58,339 nucleotides of DNA, from IMG/VR virus record IMGVR_UViG_3300032224_000787, positions 1 through 58,339 of that record, one strand, 5' to 3'. The notes under the pieces were generated by a model. It did not search any database. It had not been told where the DNA came from and was given only the letters and a program-made list of their open reading frames with translations. Of this stretch, positions 29,402 through 38,148 are shown one piece after another. Source of the DNA: a virus. Position 1 is the first letter of the stretch. Each line of letters begins with the position of its first letter. The translations under genes and the position numbers were made by a program.

Positions 29402-30193
29402 TTAGTTAATAATTGTTTTTTCAGTAATAACTCGGTTTGTACCACGCTCCAAGCTAGATTGCTTCAAGCTACCGTACAATAGTTTATCTTGCTGTGCTTT
29501 AGCACGCTCTGCCGTTAACTCAACAAGTTGTCTACGCATAGCCTCAGGGCTATTTGTAACTGACAATCCTTCTTGCTGAACACGAGCAATAACTTGCATA
29601 TCAGATAAACGTGAAATAGACTGTTGAGCCTCCATCATTTTCTGTGCCCAAGTAGAATCTACTGCCATAGCTGATGTCATATTCTCAAAGAATGCGATAC
29701 CATATTGGCTGTGGTTACGTAGATATTCAACTTCTAATGCAGAATTCACCTTGATAGATGAAACAGAAATAACTTGAACGTCACGGTTACGCTTACGTTT
29801 TGTGCGAACTAGCGGCTTGAATTTGATTGCACCATGCGGAGGTAAGCTTTCTACACCACGTTTTTTATCACCGTGAATAGAGAAGTTCATAGAGAATGCA
29901 AAGAATACAACTGGTTGTTCTAACCAATCATCTTGAAGATCCTCAACATATTTTAAATCAGCATCAATTTCTTTTTGAGCTTCTGCTGTTTTAAGTTTAT
30001 TGATTTGACTTGAAAACTTATTAAGGAGTTTCTCCTCAAGTTCTTTCATCATTTTTTCCACGATTGAAACAGGAAGTGCTTCTTCTTTTTTCTCTACAAC
30101 AACTTGCTCCTCTTTCATCTCTTGTGCGTTAAGCTCCTCAAATACTGTAGTTTCAGCTGTAGGAGTAACGTCTTGTACTTTTTTTACTGGCAT
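29402..30193 (-). CDS. Structural protein downstream of capsid, 263 residues
   Basis: An acidic coiled-coil N-terminus (to about residue 85), a beta-rich middle with basic patches (KPLVRTKRKRNRD) and a helical, glutamine-rich end. No family recognised. It follows the capsid gene across a strong terminator, so it is probably made at a lower level than the capsid. A connector or head accessory role is inferred. Confidence 0.45.
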   Translation of the reverse strand: MPVKKVQDVTPTAETTVFEELNAQEMKEEQVVVEKKEEALPVSIVEKMMKELEEKLLNKFSSQINKLKTAEAQKEIDADLKYVEDLQDDWLEQPVVFFAFSMNFSIHGDKKRGVESLPPHGAIKFKPLVRTKRKRNRDVQVISVSSIKVNSALEVEYLRNHSQYGIAFFENMTSAMAVDSTWAQKMMEAQQSISRLSDMQVIARVQQEGLSVTNSPEAMRRQLVELTAERAKAQQDKLLYGSLKQSSLERGTNRVITEKTIIN

Positions 30194-30210
30194 AATTAAA
30201 AAATTAAAGT

Positions 30211-30240
30211 TTTAAAAGAAGGGAGGCCGAAACCTCCCTA
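30211..30240 (-). terminator. Rho-independent terminator after the capsid gene
   Basis: On the minus strand an AGGGAGG/CCTCCCT stem (7 base pairs, loop TTTCGG) lies 20 bases after the capsid stop and is followed by TCTTTT. It probably lets only part of the capsid transcription continue into the downstream genes. Confidence 0.8.
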
Positions 30241-30258
30241 TCTAGTAGTTAACAGATA

Positions 30259-31497
30259 TTACATATTAACGTCAAGGTATGCACAAGCAAGTGGGTTGTG
30301 GAATTTCACGCCCATGTTGCAGTCTACCCATACGTCACCGTAACGCTTAGGAACACCATCCTCTAATTTGAGTGTGTCACCTGAACGCTCACCCCAAAGC
30401 TGAGTACGCTTGATGTTTTTCATATCAAGAAGTACAATACGATTCTCGAAAGAACCTGGGAATGATGCCTTATCTTCGAAACGTTTGAACGGAACGAGAA
30501 CGATACGTGAAGAACCAAGATTGATTTCTTTCAAGTTCAACAATGCGATCTCATCGTTAGGTGCGTAACGAGTAAGTTCTTCTTTGTAAGCCAAAGAAAG
30601 TGCACGGTGCATACGTGGAGTCATGTAAGCCATACGAGCTTGACCATAATCACCATATTCAGAAGACAATACGATATCTTCGAATGCGTCTACCAAAGTT
30701 GCAGTAGTTGCAACAGCGTTAGGAGCACCAGCTTCTACCATAGCAGAGAATACACCACCTGTAGTTTTAGCAGGAGTACCGTCAGCAGTGATGATCTCAC
30801 CTTTTTGACCAGTCCAGAATGCGTTAGAAAGGTCGATACGGTGTTGGTTGAACATCGCATTACGTTCCATTTCAAGGAAGTTAGAGGTAGTACCCATAGT
30901 CTTCAACTTGTGAAGCTCAACTTCAGAGTAACGGATAGCTTTGTTGAACAACTGAACGTAGTTTACACGCTCAATTGTAGAAGCACGGAAGTACTGAGCG
31001 AAACCGTCAGAACCATCATGGTCAACAGAAGATACGTTAGCAAGGATGTCATCAGCTGCAACAGCAGGAAGAGTGTCACCATTGTAAGGAGATACAGTTA
31101 CCGTCAACAAAGAAGTGTCAACAGAAATCACACTACCTTTTTGTCCGTTAGGATAAGAGATAATTGTGTTAGTTGAGATGTTGTCTGTAGATGTAACAGA
31201 AATTGTTTGAGTTGTAGGCCAAGAAACAGCAGCAGAAGAAGCTGTAGCTACAAGTGGCTCACGTTGGTAACCCATCTCTTGGTAGAAGAATTCGTCAGAG
31301 TTTACTTGCTCTGCCGCTACCATGTTTAACAATTTCAAATCCATGAACTGCTGAGGAGCAGCATCAAAGATTGCACGGTTAGTCAACTTTTGTACGAGTA
31401 ACGAGATATCGTGACCATACAAAGCTGCATACTCAGATCCTACGGAGTTGTAGTTCTGGTTAGTGAACTTAACGTTCGGTTCATTATATAAAGCCAT
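30259..31497 (-). CDS. Major capsid protein
   Basis: 412 residues, the usual size of an HK97-fold capsid protein. It lies after portal and scaffold-like genes, uses a restricted set of codons compared with its neighbours (suggesting high expression), and has its own terminator. Features include NSDEFFYQEMGYQREPLV near residue 65, a beta-rich inserted domain (about 85-155) and a C-terminal LGSSRIVLVPF ... GDVWVDCNMGVKFHNPLACAYLDV end like the A-domain strands of capsid proteins in phages of Bacteroidota. No N-terminal protease-like domain. Confidence 0.8.
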   Translation of the reverse strand: MALYNEPNVKFTNQNYNSVGSEYAALYGHDISLLVQKLTNRAIFDAAPQQFMDLKLLNMVAAEQVNSDEFFYQEMGYQREPLVATASSAAVSWPTTQTISVTSTDNISTNTIISYPNGQKGSVISVDTSLLTVTVSPYNGDTLPAVAADDILANVSSVDHDGSDGFAQYFRASTIERVNYVQLFNKAIRYSEVELHKLKTMGTTSNFLEMERNAMFNQHRIDLSNAFWTGQKGEIITADGTPAKTTGGVFSAMVEAGAPNAVATTATLVDAFEDIVLSSEYGDYGQARMAYMTPRMHRALSLAYKEELTRYAPNDEIALLNLKEINLGSSRIVLVPFKRFEDKASFPGSFENRIVLLDMKNIKRTQLWGERSGDTLKLEDGVPKRYGDVWVDCNMGVKFHNPLACAYLDVNM

Positions 31498-31530
31498 TTT
31501 GCTTCAGTTTAAAAATTTACAATTAATTTA

Positions 31531-32703
31531 CTATGCGTATGGATCTCCTTTGAATAAACCACTCAAGTGCTGTGCCGCCTGAGGAACTTGTCCTTGGTTT
31601 GGACCTGATGCTTTTTGCTTACGCAATTGCTTCGGACTTGAATCGACTATCTTTTGGTTAGCCACACTTTCACCTTGACGCTGGGCAATCTTCTTGACGG
31701 ATTCCAACATCTTCTTGCCGTACATAGCATACGCAACTAATTCAGCTGCATCTTCTTTATATGTACCATCGGCATTCATGAAAAGATTATCTGCTTTCCC
31801 CTCAACCAATATGTTCCTGATCTTAGAGACCTCGGACTTACTGAAGTTAGGGTAAGCCTTACTTAGATTTTCAACGGAAAGGAGTGCCGTTTTCTTCAAA
31901 GATTCATGTTCGTTTCTTTGACGATTCAGGAAGTCCTCACGCTCTTTCTCTAATGCTTTTTTGTCATCGACAAACAACCTTTTTGTTGAACTCGCTAGAA
32001 GCTTAATCCTATTCTGGTATTCAGACTCAGAAATATCTCCATCTTCAAATTCAGAGATAATCTCATCGTACTGCTCACCAAAATAATGCTGGACAAGGCT
32101 TTCAGGATCTTGTTTAGTAAAATCACCTGAAAAGTCCAGTCTTTGAGTCATAGTCAATGCCTTCGTGTAGTCCTCACCTGATGCCCACATCTCAATAGAT
32201 GCACGCAAATCAATTGGCAAAGCCTGCAAGTCAGCAGTTAACGCTTCGTACTCACGTTTTAATTCAGATCCCTCTTGGGCCTGACTTCTCCACGTTTCAA
32301 CAGATGAAAAGAACTTAGACGCATCATTCACGCCATAACGACTAGAGATAAGGTCAATCATCTCCTTCGGTGGCTCAAAATTAAGTTTAATTTCCTTTGC
32401 CTTTTTTGGAGCTGACATGATTCCAAAGATGTCATCGGGAGAACCACCTTGGTCTTCACTATCATCTTCTTCATCTTCGTCCTCATCTTCCTCACCGTTT
32501 TGAGGTGCTTGACTACTTGCCTGTAAGCTAGACATCAAGTCTTTATACTCCTGAGAGTTTGCGAAGCTAGGGTCCATTCCGGCCAAAGCTTCAATTTGTC
32601 GAAGTTGTTCTTGCATCCCCGGATCTAGCTCTGCAACAGCTGGGCTGTCAAAGATATCCTGAGACGCAACTTGAACTTCTTTTTCGAAGTTTGTATCACT
32701 CAT
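31531..32703 (-). CDS. Scaffolding-like protein, 390 residues
   Basis: Acidic and helical. A very acidic low-complexity stretch (EEDEDEDEEDD, about residues 75-87) separates an N-terminal helical part from a long charged helical part, and the C-terminus is basic with RKQKASGPNQGQ. Position directly between portal and capsid genes is the classic place for a scaffold, whose C-terminal basic helix binds the capsid protein. No protease signature is seen. Confidence 0.65.
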   Translation of the reverse strand: MSDTNFEKEVQVASQDIFDSPAVAELDPGMQEQLRQIEALAGMDPSFANSQEYKDLMSSLQASSQAPQNGEEDEDEDEEDDSEDQGGSPDDIFGIMSAPKKAKEIKLNFEPPKEMIDLISSRYGVNDASKFFSSVETWRSQAQEGSELKREYEALTADLQALPIDLRASIEMWASGEDYTKALTMTQRLDFSGDFTKQDPESLVQHYFGEQYDEIISEFEDGDISESEYQNRIKLLASSTKRLFVDDKKALEKEREDFLNRQRNEHESLKKTALLSVENLSKAYPNFSKSEVSKIRNILVEGKADNLFMNADGTYKEDAAELVAYAMYGKKMLESVKKIAQRQGESVANQKIVDSSPKQLRKQKASGPNQGQVPQAAQHLSGLFKGDPYA

Positions 32704-32733
32704 ACTTTACTTTATTTGTTCAAAAATAATCAT

Positions 32734-34938
32734 TTATTGCAAACCTTGCATTTTAATTATATCCCTTTCTGTTTTGGCATCTTCTTTCATAGCAACTTTT
32801 TCCATTTCTTGCTGATGTTTCATTTGATCCATGTCAATTTGTTTTTGCTCTTGCTCTTGTTGAGCTTGTTGCAACTGACCAACCATATCTGCTTGAGCTG
32901 CCATTCCTGCTGCCGCTCCTTCATTAGCTGCTTTATCAGCTTGTTGTTGAGCCATCAATTTATCTCTTTGGAATCTGCGTAGTGCATCGGCAACCAACTC
33001 AGGTGTAGCACGATTGAATAAGTTTGCAAACGTAATCTGATCAATCATACCTGCTTGAAGCAACGTAAACAACAATTGATTTGCTGCATTGATTCCTTGC
33101 TCAGGAGTTTCTGAACGCTTAATAAATATTCTATAGTCTTGCAGTAAGTGGTCTTTGGTAATCATAATTCTACCCAATCCATCATCACCAACCATCATAG
33201 CTAGTTTACGTGGGTTGTCGTGGTAGATAGCTTTACCAACTGTAGCCATATGCTCGTATGCCTGACGTAAGATAGATGTCAATGCCCAATAAAACGGCTC
33301 TTGTACTAGTGAACCACGCTGAATCTGAGCTTCAACAACTCCAACCAATACATCGCCACCACCTTGAGTTCCTGTCATAGCCTCATTCACACCTGTAACA
33401 TCCTGAATAGATTGTTGTACAGCTTGAATAACTTGGAACATCTGTAGCGTTCCAGTACCAATGTTTGTTCCATAAGTACCAATAGCATTTTGTACTGATC
33501 CAACACGGTCAGTATCTACAAAGATTGGTTTAGATGAGTTGATGTTACGATTGATGTCTGCTTCACCATCTCTATCGTCAACAGCTGACTTGGAGATAAC
33601 AGTACCGCTACCACGCATATTTGCCATCTGAGACTCGATAACTGATATAGTGCGGTTAAGGAACCTTTGTGGATCGATAACGTCATCTAGTGGCGTTAAA
33701 ACCTCTCCACGGTCATATACCCAAGTGTAGCACTTATACGGGAAGCGAACGTTGGCAGGGTCGTAAAGGTTTTTCTCTTGGTAAGGCATAATTCCGTACT
33801 CAAGAACGATGTCTCCGTAGCCAATTTCCTCTTGAGGAATCATAATGCAGTAACGAAGGATATCTACGTAGATAGTCTGCTTCTTTTTGTTACCCATTTC
33901 CTCTTTATGTTTTTCAGTTTGAGGTTCAATCAGGTCTTTATCAGTGTATTTAGAAGTTGAATCGTTAACCATGGTGTAGTAAGGATATCCATACTCATCC
34001 ATCACCCATCCATATTCTTTCTTCTCAACATCTTTCCAATATACTTCGTAAGTAGGAACTTTCCCACCAGGTATGGTGTAGATTCCATTTACAATTTTGT
34101 GCATATTGTTTTGATTCGTGTGGTTTGAGTAGTTCTCAATTGCCTCACGCTCATCGTTTGTTAAGTGTGGATACTTCTCAAAGATAGATGGACTATCCAT
34201 GTAGTACCATTCACCCATAAACTCAGCATCAGTTAAGTCAGGTTTCTTAGCAGACATATCCCACAAGAAGAATAGTGGGTTTACAGATTCTGCCATGTAG
34301 TTTTCCCCTGCCTCATAACCTTTGTAGATACCTAATCCACAAAGAGCTAGGTTACGAGTGATTTGAGTTTTTAACTCATCGATGTTAACTTCATTAGCAA
34401 TGAATTCAAGCAAGTTATTTATATCCTTTTCGTAATTCTCAACGAAAGTATTGTAAAACAACTCTTCTGTCTCCATCTCAGTGTCAAGAACAGGATTGTT
34501 TTCCTGGATAATTTCTTTTAGAAACGGCATTGCATCCCCAACTTTTTGTAGGGACTTAAGTCTTTTGAGTTCTTGCTCACGCTTGTTGATTACGAAATCA
34601 GACACGCAGTTGGCACGAGCATCGTATGATAAACGAATAGCATTACCAACGTACTGTTGTACCATTGGCTTGATAACGTTCTTTGTCCATTTAAGTCGGT
34701 TACGAACATCTCCTGACTCATCCAAGAAGAATGCTTCGATGTCCTCTTCGAATATCCACTGACCATCTTGACCTTTGAAGAATGACCAGTTGATCAAGCA
34801 CTTGTTGATATATCTGCGGTAGATGTAATTGCTCATAATAGCAAGACAGTACTTCGCATATTCCTTGTGGTAGTCCTTATCCTTTTTTCCTTGTAGCTTA
34901 TTAGGTCTAAGTCTACCTGTGCTGAACATATAACTCAT
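32734..34938 (-). CDS. Portal protein
   Basis: 734 residues, the usual size for crAss-like and related large portals. It opens with a helical region including YAKYCLAIMSNYIYRRYINKCLINWSFFKGQD, has a DPQRFLNRTISVIESQMANMRGSG segment (portal stem/wing region), a VTGVNEAMTG motif, and a glutamine-rich coiled barrel-like C-terminus (about 660-734). It forms the dodecameric DNA entry ring. Gene order terminase, portal, scaffold, capsid supports it. Confidence 0.8.
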   Translation of the reverse strand: MSYMFSTGRLRPNKLQGKKDKDYHKEYAKYCLAIMSNYIYRRYINKCLINWSFFKGQDGQWIFEEDIEAFFLDESGDVRNRLKWTKNVIKPMVQQYVGNAIRLSYDARANCVSDFVINKREQELKRLKSLQKVGDAMPFLKEIIQENNPVLDTEMETEELFYNTFVENYEKDINNLLEFIANEVNIDELKTQITRNLALCGLGIYKGYEAGENYMAESVNPLFFLWDMSAKKPDLTDAEFMGEWYYMDSPSIFEKYPHLTNDEREAIENYSNHTNQNNMHKIVNGIYTIPGGKVPTYEVYWKDVEKKEYGWVMDEYGYPYYTMVNDSTSKYTDKDLIEPQTEKHKEEMGNKKKQTIYVDILRYCIMIPQEEIGYGDIVLEYGIMPYQEKNLYDPANVRFPYKCYTWVYDRGEVLTPLDDVIDPQRFLNRTISVIESQMANMRGSGTVISKSAVDDRDGEADINRNINSSKPIFVDTDRVGSVQNAIGTYGTNIGTGTLQMFQVIQAVQQSIQDVTGVNEAMTGTQGGGDVLVGVVEAQIQRGSLVQEPFYWALTSILRQAYEHMATVGKAIYHDNPRKLAMMVGDDGLGRIMITKDHLLQDYRIFIKRSETPEQGINAANQLLFTLLQAGMIDQITFANLFNRATPELVADALRRFQRDKLMAQQQADKAANEGAAAGMAAQADMVGQLQQAQQEQEQKQIDMDQMKHQQEMEKVAMKEDAKTERDIIKMQGLQ

Positions 34939-34939
34939 A

Positions 34940-35503
34940 TCACTTCAATACATCATTAATTTTAACAAGCACTTGCTTCCTAGTCTTCTTGTCTACAGTC
35001 TTGGCTCCGTATGCTGATTCTAAGTTTTTAATCATTCCCGGAAGCTCATCATTAACCTTGACAACTAAGTCAGTGTACTTTTTCTTTTCATCAATGTCCA
35101 TGGCCGCAAGTGTCTGAGAGTCAAGGACAATCATTTCGTTCAATATTTCAAACATATATTGCGTCATCAACTTTGCCCTCAACCTGTACTCAGGATTGAA
35201 TGACTCCATTTTTTTGACGGCATTGACGATATAGTCAGGAAGCTCCCCTCTGATAATCTCGCCAAGGTCTTTGCGGATATGGTAATCTCTTCCGTAGGTT
35301 AACTCTAGGGCTTTTGATAACCGATCCTTTTTGCTTAGTCTGTAAATTGGACTTGTTCTATTTCCAAGTAACCAACTAAGTCTTACCTCTTTTGCTTTCA
35401 GTCCTTTAAACTCGTCTATCTCAGCTAACTCAGGGTACTCTAACCTCAGATCGTTTTCTGTTTCTAGCCCGAATAGAACTAATTCAACTTCTTTTTCAGC
35501 CAT
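34940..35503 (-). CDS. Helical protein upstream of portal, 187 residues
   Basis: A charged, helical protein with YPELAEIDEFKGLKAKEVRLSWLLGN near the start. Its position immediately upstream of the portal and a similar size make it a candidate small terminase subunit or head-assembly factor, but no helix-turn-helix is evident. Its start lies about 45 bases downstream of a TATCTTTG element. Confidence 0.45.
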   Translation of the reverse strand: MAEKEVELVLFGLETENDLRLEYPELAEIDEFKGLKAKEVRLSWLLGNRTSPIYRLSKKDRLSKALELTYGRDYHIRKDLGEIIRGELPDYIVNAVKKMESFNPEYRLRAKLMTQYMFEILNEMIVLDSQTLAAMDIDEKKKYTDLVVKVNDELPGMIKNLESAYGAKTVDKKTRKQVLVKINDVLK

Positions 35504-35510
35504 AAAAGTA

Positions 35511-35548
35511 ATAAAAAAATAGGGTAGACAATTTAATGCCTACCCTAC
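35511..35548 (-). terminator. Rho-independent terminator after the abundant structural gene
   Basis: Minus strand: a TAGGGTAG/CTACCCTA stem with a 12-base loop followed by seven T, 20 bases after the stop at 35568. Confidence 0.8.
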
Positions 35549-35555
35549 AAAGATA
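35548..35555 (-). promoter_or_regulatory. Possible -7 element (TATCTTTG)
   Basis: Minus-strand TATCTTTG directly before the terminator and upstream of the gene starting at 35503. It could restart transcription for the portal operon. No clear -33. Confidence 0.3.
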
Positions 35556-35567
35556 ATTAAAATTTAA

Positions 35568-36398
35568 TTATACTGCTGGACAACCTAAGTAGTCTACATA
35601 CTGAGTAGAAGTTGCAGCATAAGAACCGTTCAAGATTGAAGTCAATTTTGTAACAGTTGCAGCAGCACCAGCATCAGCAGCATTCAAGTATACCAAAGCA
35701 GTAACCGGCTTAGAAACCTCCATACCATTAACTAGGTTTGTGCGGATTTTTTTACGGTAAATAATTTGGTAAGTTTGGTAAAGAGCAGCAGAAACTAAAC
35801 CAGCATTGTTGATTTGAGCAAGAACTTGTGATGGAGTTCCATTAGGAGATACCCATGCAGTAGAATCAGTAACTGTAGCGCCAACAGGAGCAACAACGTT
35901 CAATGCACCGTAACCTGGGTTCTTAGCTGTGATACGAACAGTTGTAGAAGAAACTACAGCAGCAGTAAAGTAAGCATTGATGTCAGCATTGATTTCAGCA
36001 ACAAGCAATGTAGCTACTTCAGCAGCAGTTGGTGTAGCGTCTGTACCAACAGTGTAAGTGCGAGCTTGGAAAACAGCGCTAGTTTCAACACCTCCACTAA
36101 AGAAAGCTTGAGCGTAAGGAGCAGAAACAGTAAGAGTTACAAGACCATTTCCAGGAGTAGGGAATGATAATGGAACACCAGATAATTGAACATCAACTAC
36201 GTTAGCAGTACCAGCAGTACCAGCAGTGTAGCGGAAACCAAGAAGGTCAGAAGCTTTGAGTTTCAAAGCAACAGCTCCAGATTCGTCTTTAATGCTCAAC
36301 AAGCCAGAAGCAAGGACAACATCAGTAGCGGCTACTGGTGTGTTTAGTAATAATGCAGAATCAGCATTGATTACCGGAAGTTTAAAAGTAATTGCCAT
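35568..36398 (-). CDS. Abundant alanine/threonine-rich structural protein, 276 residues
   Basis: The start at 36398 (MAITFKLPVINADSALL) is preferred over a longer opening from 36455, which would read through the palindromic leader. The protein is beta-prone and very rich in A, T, V and S, with strand repeats. Its codon use resembles that of the capsid gene. Its own promoter, operator-like leader and terminator suggest high and separately controlled expression. A capsid decoration, head fibre or major tail-tube-like role is possible; no family recognised. Confidence 0.55.
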   Translation of the reverse strand: MAITFKLPVINADSALLLNTPVAATDVVLASGLLSIKDESGAVALKLKASDLLGFRYTAGTAGTANVVDVQLSGVPLSFPTPGNGLVTLTVSAPYAQAFFSGGVETSAVFQARTYTVGTDATPTAAEVATLLVAEINADINAYFTAAVVSSTTVRITAKNPGYGALNVVAPVGATVTDSTAWVSPNGTPSQVLAQINNAGLVSAALYQTYQIIYRKKIRTNLVNGMEVSKPVTALVYLNAADAGAAATVTKLTSILNGSYAATSTQYVDYLGCPAV

Positions 36399-36449
36399 TT
36401 TAAATAAAATTATACACCGACCTAAGTCTGTGTGGTTAAAACAATAACC

Positions 36450-36462
36450 ATGCACCGTGCAT
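36450..36462. promoter_or_regulatory. Operator-like palindrome
   Basis: ATGCAC-C-GTGCAT is a perfect 6+1+6 inverted repeat lying about 10 bases downstream of the minus-strand TATATTTG element and 52 bases upstream of the start at 36398. It may be a repressor site or a leader hairpin. Confidence 0.45.
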
Positions 36463-36471
36463 AGTACTTGG

Positions 36472-36479
36472 CAAATATA
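36472..36479 (-). promoter_or_regulatory. -7 element (TATATTTG) of the abundant structural gene
   Basis: Minus-strand TATATTTG matches the Bacteroidota -7 consensus exactly. The -33 region is only T-rich. The transcript would carry a roughly 70-base leader. Confidence 0.5.
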
Positions 36480-36489
36480 GACAAAAAAT

Positions 36490-36665
36490 TAATAAAAAAT
36501 TTTGGGTTTGGGTTTCTTTCTTTTTCTTTTTGATTAAGTATATGTGAGTATATACGTAGTATATACGAATATATAGTTAATCTTTTCTTTTCTCTTTTTC
36601 TTTTTTTGCTTCTTTTTTTCTTTTTCTCTTTTCTTATTTTTCTTTTTCTTTCTTTAATTTTTTTT
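36490..36665. other. Polypyrimidine/polypurine tract with alternating TATAC repeats
   Basis: From 36505 to 36535 and again from 36580 to 36665 the plus strand is almost purely T and C; between them lies a run of GTATATAC-type elements (about 36537-36578). No gene fits here. Such strand-asymmetric tracts can form triplex or unwound DNA, and mark origins or regulatory zones in some genomes. The role here is unknown. Confidence 0.6.
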
Positions 36666-36711
36666 ACCCAAGATTTGGTAGATACAAAAAAGGTTCGTAG
36701 GTTTGTACCGA

Positions 36712-36791
36712 GACTAGCACCTCAGCATTTTTCTTCATAAGGTTTTTCTACCCCCTGTTTTCCTGCTAGTCTTACGGGGGGTTATTTTTTT
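36712..36791 (+). terminator. Terminator-like hairpin interleaved with a second inverted repeat
   Basis: ACCCCC (36750-36755) and GGGGGT (36777-36782) form a stem followed by TATTTTTTT, a rho-independent terminator ending five bases before the ATG at 36796. GACTAGCA (36712-36719) and TGCTAGTC (36764-36771) form a second perfect 8-base inverted repeat whose right arm lies in the terminator loop. The two stems can form a pseudoknot or exclude each other, as in an attenuator. Confidence 0.6.
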
Positions 36792-36795
36792 AGTT

Positions 36796-37080
36796 ATGGA
36801 TAATTTCAGAGTAGTTTGCGTTAACGATTCCGGTATGCCAAGTACATTCCCTAAATCATCTTGGATCAAGAAAGGTTCAGTTTACACAGTTGTGGATGCA
36901 GCAAAGCTTGCTAGGCAACACATGGTTCTTGGATATAAGCTTGCAGAGGTGGACATTCCATCAAACTCTCCGTATGAGTATTTTCTAGCAAATAGATTCC
37001 GTCCGTATTCTGATGATGATGCTATTGCAGAAAAGTTGGTGGAGGAATTAATCGAAGAATTAGAGCTAGAGAATGTTTGA
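36796..37080 (+). CDS. Hypothetical acidic protein, 94 residues
   Basis: Begins VVCVNDSGMPSTFPKSSWIKKGSVYTVVDAAKLARQHMVLGYKLAEVDI, which could be a small SH3-like beta barrel, and ends in a glutamate-rich helix. First gene of a three-gene rightward island inside the leftward arm. Its stop overlaps the nuclease start by eight bases. Function unknown. Confidence 0.6.
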   Translation: MDNFRVVCVNDSGMPSTFPKSSWIKKGSVYTVVDAAKLARQHMVLGYKLAEVDIPSNSPYEYFLANRFRPYSDDDAIAEKLVEELIEELELENV

Positions 37081-37813
37081 GATATTCGAAAAACTAGATA
37101 AGTTCAATGGAATTGTTTTCCATGAAGAGGAGCATAAGTACCTGTACGATGGTGTTGAGTGCGTATCGGTAACCACCATGATTAAAAACTTTGAGCCTAT
37201 ATTCAATCAGGAGCTCATGGCAAGCCTATACGCAAAGAAGCATGGCTTAGAGATGTTCGAGGTCCTTAAGAGCTGGGAAAACGTCAGAGATAGATCAGCG
37301 CTCGTAGGAACAGAGATACACAAGTACGCAGAAATGCGGTTCAATCAGAAATGCTATACGCCTGATCCTACTCATCTAATCCCCGTAAATTTAATGGGAA
37401 TGGTGGAAGATTTTTACTCAATGGCTAAGGGTAGACTTATTCCTGTAAAAATGGAATGGGTTGTAGGTGACAAAGAAAAAGGAATCTGCGGAATGGTGGA
37501 CAAGTTGTTCTACAACGTCAGAGCTAAAGAGCTTCAGATATGGGACTACAAGACTAGTAAGAAGATTGATTCAAAATCAATTTACAACAAGAAGATGAGG
37601 GGCCCAATTACGCACCTAGAATCATGTGAGTTAGTTAAGTACAGTCTTCAGCTAGGCGTGTATAAAAAAATAATTGAGAAAAATTGTCAAATTAAATTAG
37701 GTAATTCCTATATTTGTTGGTTAAATGAAGTGAATGAGAGCTTTAAGGTCATTGAAACACTTGATTTAAGTAATGAAGTAGACCTAATTTGGAATGCCTA
37801 TGAGCACATCTAG
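37073..37813 (+). CDS. PD-(D/E)XK family nuclease (RecB/Cas4-like)
   Basis: 246 residues. The catalytic signature is present: GTEIHKYAE (helix with H), GMVDKLF (metal-binding D), then WDYKTSK (D-x-K), followed by a LQLGVYKKII helix (the Q-x-x-x-Y motif). This is the RecB/lambda-exonuclease/Cas4-like core. There is no cysteine set for an iron-sulphur cluster. Likely a phage exonuclease for recombination or DNA processing, possibly a partner of the Rad52-like protein far downstream; that link is inference. Confidence 0.8.
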   Translation: MFEIFEKLDKFNGIVFHEEEHKYLYDGVECVSVTTMIKNFEPIFNQELMASLYAKKHGLEMFEVLKSWENVRDRSALVGTEIHKYAEMRFNQKCYTPDPTHLIPVNLMGMVEDFYSMAKGRLIPVKMEWVVGDKEKGICGMVDKLFYNVRAKELQIWDYKTSKKIDSKSIYNKKMRGPITHLESCELVKYSLQLGVYKKIIEKNCQIKLGNSYICWLNEVNESFKVIETLDLSNEVDLIWNAYEHI

Positions 37814-38141
37814 TGCCTATTCAAGCAATAAACTTAAGCAAGTTTTAGAAAATAAGACTCAGCATTTTATCCTCAAATCTTTCGTGTATCCTGCCTTTGA
37901 GCATCACCGTAAGAAATCAGAATATCACCTGTACTGGATTAATATGAATAAAGGAGTATTTGAGGAGTACCCTAAGTACAAAAATATGTCCTGCAAGATG
38001 TTAAACAAGAAAGAGATGAAATTATTTCTTTCTGTTCTAAATGAATATCATCAAGCCGTAAATAATAAATACGGAATAGTATGGGAAAATAAAAAACTAG
38101 GCCTTGATAAAAACCTAGTTCTAAATCAATCTCAAGAATAA
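37794..38141 (+). CDS. Hypothetical protein, 115 residues
   Basis: Overlaps the nuclease by 20 bases (a second ATG at 37800 is equally possible). Lysine- and tyrosine-rich, with an EHHRKKSEYHLYWINMNKG segment. No family recognised. Ends eight bases before the opposing gene's stop at 38149, so the island meets the leftward arm tail to tail. Confidence 0.5.
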   Translation: MPMSTSSAYSSNKLKQVLENKTQHFILKSFVYPAFEHHRKKSEYHLYWINMNKGVFEEYPKYKNMSCKMLNKKEMKLFLSVLNEYHQAVNNKYGIVWENKKLGLDKNLVLNQSQE

Positions 38142-38148
38142 AATATTT

